From Clostridiales bacterium (GTDB lineage: Bacteria > Bacillota > Clostridia > Oscillospirales > Acutalibacteraceae), in the NCBI GenBank assembly GCA_012522615.1, contig JAAYKB010000202.1:1-20340 (forward strand): 20,340 bases of DNA, read 5' to 3'. Below, one piece after another: positions 15,102 to 20,340 of the stretch. Numbering within the stretch: the stretch's first letter is position 1; each line of letters begins with the position of its first letter. Under the pieces are notes generated by a model. That model was not told the origin of the DNA. It was given only the letters and a program-made list of their open reading frames with translations, and did no database searches. The translations under genes and the position numbers were made by a program.

Positions 15102-16922
15102 TCACCTCAACTCAATTTCCACCTTGCTGGAATTGGCCGTCAGTAGGTATAGGTCTGAGGATATTTCTTGCAACGCCCCGCCGGAAACCGCCCTGGGCGC
15201 GGCATTTTTAATTCGGACCAAAAGATACGATACATCGTAGAAATTTTGAATATCTATCGTGAACTTTTTGCCCTCTAATGTCCGCTGCACCCCCACCGCA
15301 TAATAGCGCTGCACTGCTTTGCCCGCTTCGGTGGCGGTATGGCTTCTAAGCCCGGGGGCCGAATCATACAACCAACTGATATAATTCTTAAAATCCCGCA
15401 ATATACTGTTCCAGCCTTTTTCGGCGCCCCGTTCGGGGTCCAGCACATCGTCCGGGTGAAAAAAATGGGAGTTGACATAGTGAAGATTCAGTTCGCTTAT
15501 GGCGGCCCATCGTTCAAAACCGTCCAAATCGCTGCCTGAAATGATACGCGGCACATTGATAATGCCGTCGGGGGAGACATCAAAGTCCTGCTGAAATTCA
15601 TAGTCCTGCGCCTGGTAGATGCCCGAGATAACTTTAATCTGCGGGAAGTTGTCTACCAGCATCTGGCGGCCCTCCGCTGACAAAATGTTGGAGGTGGGAA
15701 CATAGGTGTGGAAGGCTTGGTTGGGAAACAATTTTTTGCAGTAGTTATCCAGTTCCCTAAAGGCCAGCACCGAGTGTTCGATACTTGCAAAGGTGTTATA
15801 TTCCACCTTTCCCTTGAAGTCAAAACCCGTATAGCACAAAGGCTGGTGGTTGTAGCCATGGTAACCTATTTCGCCTCCCATATCCAGCAGCATGTTGCCG
15901 AAAAACAGGGCGGTGGAATTGTCGGTCTTGGTCTCGAAGGGAGGCGCCACCCGCTCGTTGTAGTCCTGAATAATCAGCCCGGTATACTTGAGCCCGTACC
16001 GTTTGGATAAATCGATTAAGTCGGGCCACCAGACATTGAGGAAAAAGCTCCTGACATCCCGTTTGTTGAATTTGGTGATATACTCGTTATATCCTATGGG
16101 GAGAGGGGCGGGGAAGTCGTCGATAAAAAACAACGAGCTGTTGATGACCGGATAGGCAAAGACATCCTGCAACAGGCTGTAGGCGGCGGCGTAATATCCT
16201 CTGCTCTCACGGGAGCAAACGCTCAAATTGTTGACCACAATCAGTCCCTTGCCCTGCTTGTGTTCCCACAACAGGGGAATGCGGTTGTTGGATTCCGCAT
16301 GCACCAGGTTGCTGTCGGTATAGGACAACTGCAGATTGATGGCTAAAATACCGTCTACAAACAAATTATAGGAAAACCCTTTAGCGCCGATCATAAAATC
16401 GGTATTGATGCGTAGTTCCTCTATGATTTTGTATACACCCGTGGTCTCATGAATGCCCAACAGGGGCATCATGGTTTTGGTGACAGGGGTGGGGGTTACC
16501 GGTTGAAACACCAGCATCCGGCCGCCGTTGTCGACCCAGTCAAACAATGGCATCAGATGGTTTCTCAATGCCGCAAAATCGGGGGTGAGCAGCGCCACAG
16601 TCTGGTATCGGTCAAAGGGCGGTATATCCTGGCGGAGTACATCCACCGTATCGTATCCCACACTCATAGATTGCAGAACGTCGGACAGTTGTTCATAATA
16701 ATCGTCAGAATATTGGTCTGAAGGGTCCAGCAGTACCAGACATTCTTTTTTCAAGGTATCGGGCGCCGGCTTTCGATCAATGACACTTTGAGGAAGAAAA
16801 TCCAGGGAGCTTTGGGCCACATCGGCTGAAATACCCTTCCGTTCTACAAACATTATCAGCCCCATAATCAGCAGCATGCCAACAGGCAGGGCAACGCCTT
16901 TGATAATGTCTAACCTTTTCAT
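15102..16922 (-). CDS. DUF2194 protein, probable extracytoplasmic deacetylase-like component
   Basis: A 606-residue protein with one N-terminal membrane anchor (~8-26) and a large exported part. Residues ~55-260 form an alpha/beta domain with a glutamine-amidotransferase-like or Rossmann look. Residues ~262-520 resemble a carbohydrate-esterase-4-like barrel: FFIDDFP (265-271) corresponds to the TFDDG motif, and EIGYHGYNHQP (351-361) gives an H-x3-H pair (His355, His359), so a metal-binding Asp-His-His set is plausible. NSHFFHPDD further on supplies another His. This fits DUF2194 and may replace the PelA deacetylase of proteobacteria. The frame extends to GTG 16934, which overlaps AAGGAG, so ATG 16922 is preferred although its spacing (11 nt) is long. 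Deacetylase activity is inferred from motifs. Confidence 0.75.
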   Translation of the reverse strand: MKRLDIIKGVALPVGMLLIMGLIMFVERKGISADVAQSSLDFLPQSVIDRKPAPDTLKKECLVLLDPSDQYSDDYYEQLSDVLQSMSVGYDTVDVLRQDIPPFDRYQTVALLTPDFAALRNHLMPLFDWVDNGGRMLVFQPVTPTPVTKTMMPLLGIHETTGVYKIIEELRINTDFMIGAKGFSYNLFVDGILAINLQLSYTDSNLVHAESNNRIPLLWEHKQGKGLIVVNNLSVCSRESRGYYAAAYSLLQDVFAYPVINSSLFFIDDFPAPLPIGYNEYITKFNKRDVRSFFLNVWWPDLIDLSKRYGLKYTGLIIQDYNERVAPPFETKTDNSTALFFGNMLLDMGGEIGYHGYNHQPLCYTGFDFKGKVEYNTFASIEHSVLAFRELDNYCKKLFPNQAFHTYVPTSNILSAEGRQMLVDNFPQIKVISGIYQAQDYEFQQDFDVSPDGIINVPRIISGSDLDGFERWAAISELNLHYVNSHFFHPDDVLDPERGAEKGWNSILRDFKNYISWLYDSAPGLRSHTATEAGKAVQRYYAVGVQRTLEGKKFTIDIQNFYDVSYLLVRIKNAAPRAVSGGALQEISSDLYLLTANSSKVEIELR

Positions 16923-16967
16923 GCTACTGTTCACTCCTTCTTCTTATATATAGACCGTTTCCACCCT

Positions 16968-17888
16968 CTACGCCTTTTGCCGACTCCAGAAGGCAATCTC
17001 CTCTTTGGCCTGAGTGGAGAGAAACAACTTGGCTTTTTTCAGCCTTTGAATGGTATCCAGAATGCCGGGCCCGTCTTTTTGAGCATACTGCATCTTGATT
17101 TTCAACAGCCAAGGGGTTTCAGAGTTGGGCCATTTGGCAAAGGCTTGTTGCAGCCAGTGCTCGGCGACGTCGGTCTTGCCCAGCTCTATCAAATTATCAA
17201 TGACAGTATAATACAACCCCGGGTCCGGGTCGGCGTCGGAGAGCCGTATCCGCTGCTCTAAGGTCTGGTGGTACCGCTCTCGCTGAATCTGCAACACCGA
17301 TTCTTCAATTAGTCCGCTGTCGATATAGTTGCGGAGGGCGTGGATTAAGTTGTCCAGATAGAGTTCGTTGGTGGGATAATCTTGACACAGGCCCCGGTAC
17401 TTTTGAATCCGCAGTTCATAACTTCGCTGGATTTCCATAATTGCGGTAGAGGCGTAATGGGCCACCTCGATATCGTCGCTGAGCTGGGCCTTTTTAAGCA
17501 GCTCAATGTAGTCATGGGAATCCTGGGAAATCAAGTCCAGCATAAACTGCCGACGGGTTTTGGCGTCGTTTACCGCAATGGCCTCCTCCAAAGGCACCAC
17601 CGAGTTCAAACGGTCATCCTGAAGCATGCCGAAAGAGCGGTATTCGTCGGCGCAGCTCTCGATAGTAAAGGTGTGAATCATATTTTTATGGCCACTGGTG
17701 GTCCTTCGGGACATGATTTCAGCCGGAACCCACAGCAGCAGCCCCCATACCGGCACCAATAACACCAGCCAGAATATCTGGGAAGTGATGACCAAGACAT
17801 CGGTTTTGATGAGGATAAACACAACCGTACACAGCACCAGATGAAAGGCCAAAAAGCCCCACAGCACTGTCTCCAAATCCCATGTCAT
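16968..17888 (-). CDS. pelE: PelE-like membrane-anchored TPR protein
   Basis: A 306-residue protein with two hydrophobic helices near the N-terminus (about 8-28 and 33-56). A helical cytoplasmic part follows, with tetratricopeptide-like repeats such as NELYLDNLIHALRNYIDSGL, LYYTVIDNLIELGKTDVAEH and a final WPNSETPWLLKIKMQYAQKD. Two TM helices followed by TPRs, directly after pelD and before the polymerase genes, is the PelE arrangement. PelE bridges PelD to PelF in the Pel complex. The ATG has GGAGG seven nt upstream and a 15-nt gap to the pelD stop. Sequence divergence is high, so assignment rests on architecture and position. Confidence 0.8.
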   Translation of the reverse strand: MTWDLETVLWGFLAFHLVLCTVVFILIKTDVLVITSQIFWLVLLVPVWGLLLWVPAEIMSRRTTSGHKNMIHTFTIESCADEYRSFGMLQDDRLNSVVPLEEAIAVNDAKTRRQFMLDLISQDSHDYIELLKKAQLSDDIEVAHYASTAIMEIQRSYELRIQKYRGLCQDYPTNELYLDNLIHALRNYIDSGLIEESVLQIQRERYHQTLEQRIRLSDADPDPGLYYTVIDNLIELGKTDVAEHWLQQAFAKWPNSETPWLLKIKMQYAQKDGPGILDTIQRLKKAKLFLSTQAKEEIAFWSRQKA

Positions 17889-17903
17889 AGCATCCCCTCC
17901 CTC

Positions 17904-20015
17904 TTACATGACATTAATCATAATTCCCTGGTCTTCCAACCGGCTTATGACCGACTTCATGGCCTCTTTGCCGGTGCCGGTCAGCACAATGTAGAGATTG
18001 CCGTCCTCGCCCTGGCCAAAGATATCGTTGCTACGGAAATATCCTTTAATTTTGTGGAAGATTTCTTCAATATTCCGCTCATTGGCATCCACCTTCAGTA
18101 TGGAGTATTCGGAGATTGCCTCCTGTTCCATCTCCTCCCTTATCTCAATCAGCTTGCGGAAGGCGGATTTGTTCATGACCGTGGAGTTACCGATATAGAT
18201 TTCGTTGCTGAGCTTAGTCACGTAGTCTAAGGCCCGTACCAGCGAATCTTGAATCAGGTTGCAGAAGATTTTTATCAGGTTTTCGTAATACATGGTCATC
18301 TGCTCAAAGGGCACCTTGTCAATTAAAATCAGTGATACCAAGGTGTTGTCGCGATAGACCGGGAACAGGTAGTCGGGATGATCCTGCCAGCGCTCCATAT
18401 TGGTCCACACTTCGCCGGGCTGTAATTCCGATATAGCTTTGGCGAAAATATCCATGTGGATAGATCTGGGAGCGGTATCGATAATCTTTTTGGAGCAGAC
18501 GCACAGACGGGCGTACTCCGTATGGCCTGACAGGTTATAGATGGTAATGGATTGGTTGTCCAATATATCCTCCAAGGCCAGCAGCGCCTCTTTGAAGACG
18601 GCGTCGGGCATGAGGGAGTTGAGCCTTCTGGTCACATCAAAAATCCGGCCAAAGCTATTGCGGTAACTCATAATCTGCCGCTTGTACAAATCCCGATTAT
18701 AGAGGGCGTTGTCGTACAACTCAAGCAAAAACATATACCGCTTTTCAAGGGTATTCTTTTCCTCGGTAACAAAGCGCAGCTGCTTTTCCCGCTTGTCTCG
18801 GGTGTAGCCGATGATGGTGCCCAGCATGATATAGCAGGCAAAGGGCAGCCAGTTGTCGATGTTAAAAAGCACCAGCCGGATATCGTTGCCGCCGGCCATA
18901 AAGGCAGCCATACTGGATATACATGCCAGGACAGAGGCCGCCATACCGGCTTTTAACCCGTGGACAGCCGCAAACATGGCCACATACAGCAGCCGAAAAT
19001 CCACAAACTTAAACTGCACGGCGGTGTTGGCCAGGTGATTTAGATATTCCATAGCCAAATACCCCAGCGCCAGCTCCACTGCCACCCATATCAGCCATCT
19101 GGATTGGATGGCGGCGGATATCCGCTGCCGGAGGGTGGGCTTTTTATAGGCCGCATCCTGGCAGATGCTCTCTGCCATAATGGGTATTTCATCTGTTATC
19201 TGGACCACCGGCACCCATTCAAAGGCGGTTCTGGCAACGGTGGAGGTGCTGTACCGCCCGGCGGCAATGGGAATGTCGGAGAAAGTAATGCGGGCGGTGG
19301 GAATGATGGACCGGAACAATTCCCCCAGTTCCAGTAACGAATAGGTGGCGCTACCGGGCAGGTCCATCACCATAAATTCTTCAGGGTAATCAAACAAGAT
19401 TCTGGATACCAGTTCCCCCAAATCCTCCAGAGACAGTAGGTTAATCAACTGCTTGCGCTGTCCGTCAATCCGGACATGTTGCTTGGAAACGGCCTGCAGT
19501 ATACACTTGCCCATCAGGGATTGGTTTTCCCCCCTGCCAAAGAGGTGGGGCGCCCGCAACATGACAATCTCCAATCCCTTGTTGTGATGATAGGCCTGAC
19601 ACAGGCTTTCGCAGGAGATTAGCAGCACCTTTAAGGGATCCTCGGCACGAAGGAGGGCATTCTGTTCGGGCGAAAAATCTTCATCTCCGATATAATTGGA
19701 GGAAATGATAATAAATTTGTTCACATTATGGTTGGCGCACAGGGACAACACAGTATCCAGCTTGTCTATGGCGCAAAAATCGGGGTGTTGCAGGTTGGGC
19801 AGATCCAGAAAATAGACCACCGCATCCGGTGAGTGGACGCTGAACAGCCGGGCAAATTCATCATCCCCTATGCGGTGGGTATAGGCTCGGTGAATGTTGC
19901 CTATATAACTAGGATTCAAGTCCTCCGACGAGGCAATGACATGTCCGTGGGCGGACAATTTGTCGGTAAAGGAATAGGATACTGAGCCCAACTGACCGGT
20001 TACCAGTATATTCAA
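17904..20015 (-). CDS. pelD: SDR-PelD fusion: c-di-GMP receptor of the Pel complex
   Basis: A 703-residue protein. Residues 1-290 form an extended-SDR/epimerase domain with LVTGQLGSVS (4-13), an SDR-like IISSNYIGDED (103-113) and LRAPHLFGRGE (153-163). The catalytic YxxxK appears lost, since the aligned segment is LLISC (131-135). Four membrane helices follow at ~307-325, 340-356, 357-375 and 388-405, then a coiled coil (~408-450), a GAF domain (~452-598) and a degenerate GGDEF (~605-703). In the last, EDGNL (670-674) replaces GGDEF, while the inhibitory-site RxxD is kept as RSND (661-664), 5 residues upstream. This is the PelD design for binding c-di-GMP; Arg692 may be the second contact. 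The start is TTG, with AGGAGG upstream, overlapping the HD-GYP stop as TTGA. Confidence 0.88.
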   Translation of the reverse strand: MNILVTGQLGSVSYSFTDKLSAHGHVIASSEDLNPSYIGNIHRAYTHRIGDDEFARLFSVHSPDAVVYFLDLPNLQHPDFCAIDKLDTVLSLCANHNVNKFIIISSNYIGDEDFSPEQNALLRAEDPLKVLLISCESLCQAYHHNKGLEIVMLRAPHLFGRGENQSLMGKCILQAVSKQHVRIDGQRKQLINLLSLEDLGELVSRILFDYPEEFMVMDLPGSATYSLLELGELFRSIIPTARITFSDIPIAAGRYSTSTVARTAFEWVPVVQITDEIPIMAESICQDAAYKKPTLRQRISAAIQSRWLIWVAVELALGYLAMEYLNHLANTAVQFKFVDFRLLYVAMFAAVHGLKAGMAASVLACISSMAAFMAGGNDIRLVLFNIDNWLPFACYIMLGTIIGYTRDKREKQLRFVTEEKNTLEKRYMFLLELYDNALYNRDLYKRQIMSYRNSFGRIFDVTRRLNSLMPDAVFKEALLALEDILDNQSITIYNLSGHTEYARLCVCSKKIIDTAPRSIHMDIFAKAISELQPGEVWTNMERWQDHPDYLFPVYRDNTLVSLILIDKVPFEQMTMYYENLIKIFCNLIQDSLVRALDYVTKLSNEIYIGNSTVMNKSAFRKLIEIREEMEQEAISEYSILKVDANERNIEEIFHKIKGYFRSNDIFGQGEDGNLYIVLTGTGKEAMKSVISRLEDQGIMINVM

Positions 20016-20340
20016 ATGGCGCCACCTCCTATCGCGTTACAACGTTGAAACACATGGTATATCTCGTCCTTTGCATTGATAAATGACTTGATGTACTGGG
20101 GGTTAAACAGGATTCCACTGCCGTTTTTGATATAGTCAAAGCAATCCTCAAAGGTCCACGATTGTTTGTAGGTTCGTTCGGAAGAGACCGCATCAAAGAC
20201 GTCGGCAATACTGACAATTTGGGCGTACTGGTTTATGTCCTCGCCGGCTAATCCTATATACCCGTTGCCGTCATAACGTTCATGATGGTGCAGGGCAATG
20301 GTGGCCGCCAGCCTCAGCAGTTCGTTCGAACTGTCCAAAA
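20012..20340 (-). CDS. HD-GYP-domain phosphodiesterase, C-terminal fragment (cut by right edge)
   Basis: Only the last 109 codons are inside the window. The segment HHHERYDGNGYIGLAGEDIN (fragment residues ~17-36) is the HD-GYP signature HHExxDGxGYP with Ile in place of Pro, followed by AQIVSIADVFDAVSSERTYK, also typical. HD-GYP enzymes hydrolyse c-di-GMP in the cytoplasm. The upstream part, which would hold the first HD residues and any receiver or sensor domain, is not visible. The stop overlaps the pelD start by 4 nt (TTGA), which puts a c-di-GMP-degrading enzyme in the same transcript as the c-di-GMP receptor. The Met codon at 20338 is internal and is not taken as the start. Confidence 0.88.
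   Translation of the reverse strand, partial: LDSSNELLRLAATIALHHHERYDGNGYIGLAGEDINQYAQIVSIADVFDAVSSERTYKQSWTFEDCFDYIKNGSGILFNPQYIKSFINAKDEIYHVFQRCNAIGGGAI

Larger units (their letters stand above)
7564..20340 (-). other. Pel-type exopolysaccharide operon with CotH-VTC-DUF4956-DUF4832 extension
   Basis: Ten genes in one direction with gaps of at most 45 nt and five overlaps. The order is HD-GYP, SDR-PelD, PelE, DUF2194, PelF, PelG, CotH, VTC, DUF4956, DUF4832. No internal promoter or terminator was noticed. The promoter must lie beyond the right edge. The unit ends at the hairpin 7490-7535. PelB, PelC and a full PelA are absent, as expected without an outer membrane. Confidence 0.75.

Noticed and set aside
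16923..16934. GTG at 16934 as start of the DUF2194 gene
   Set aside because: The GTG overlaps the AAGGAG ribosome site, so it cannot use it.
1..20340. CRISPR array, tRNA, rRNA, insertion sequence or phage genes
   Set aside because: No regularly spaced repeats, no tRNA-like cloverleaf, no transposase, integrase or phage protein was seen on either strand by eye.

Overview
The window reads as a low-to-mid GC Gram-positive genome, most likely a member of the Clostridia (Bacillota). The grounds are strong AGGAGG-type ribosome binding sites, two lipoproteins with Gram-positive-style lipoboxes, short or overlapping gene junctions with some TTG starts, and a Pel-type exopolysaccharide locus with no outer-membrane genes (no PelB or PelC) in view. 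No rRNA, tRNA, CRISPR array or transposase was seen. The species cannot be named from this sequence.

Left part (1-7423): a carbohydrate-degradation neighbourhood. A minus-strand operon runs from a PIG-L/LmbE-type N-deacetylase through a glucosamine-6-phosphate-deaminase-like protein to a PfkB-type sugar kinase that leaves the window at the left edge. The order suggests de-N-acetylation, deamination and phosphorylation of an amino sugar. Next come a minus-strand (alpha/alpha)6-barrel glycosidase-like gene, a plus-strand ADP-ribosylglycohydrolase-fold gene, and a plus-strand TIM-barrel glycosidase-like gene. A decayed, internally deleted relative of the TIM-barrel gene lies at about 3958-4179. 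Short AATAG...CTATT palindromes occur upstream of all four left-side transcription units and may be a shared operator.

A perfect 20-bp hairpin (7490-7535) separates the left part from a convergent minus-strand operon that fills the rest of the window (7564-20340).

Right part, in transcription order: an HD-GYP phosphodiesterase C-terminus (cut by the right edge); a 703-residue fusion of an SDR-like domain to PelD (four membrane helices, GAF, degenerate GGDEF keeping an RSND I-site); PelE; a DUF2194 protein with a deacetylase-like metal-site pattern; the glycosyltransferase PelF; the membrane protein PelG; a CotH-kinase lipoprotein; a VTC-domain protein; a DUF4956 membrane protein; and a DUF4832 glycosidase-like lipoprotein. 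Several junctions overlap (TTGA, ATGGCAGGAATAG, ATGACTAA), so this looks like one c-di-GMP-controlled transcription unit.

The most interesting feature is that a CotH-VTC-DUF4956-DUF4832 module is welded to a Gram-positive Pel machine. CotH proteins are kinase-fold, and VTC domains make or bind polyphosphate. The unit may therefore couple secretion of a Pel-like glycan to extracytoplasmic phosphorylation or polyphosphate chemistry. That coupling is inference; the gene order and motifs are read directly.
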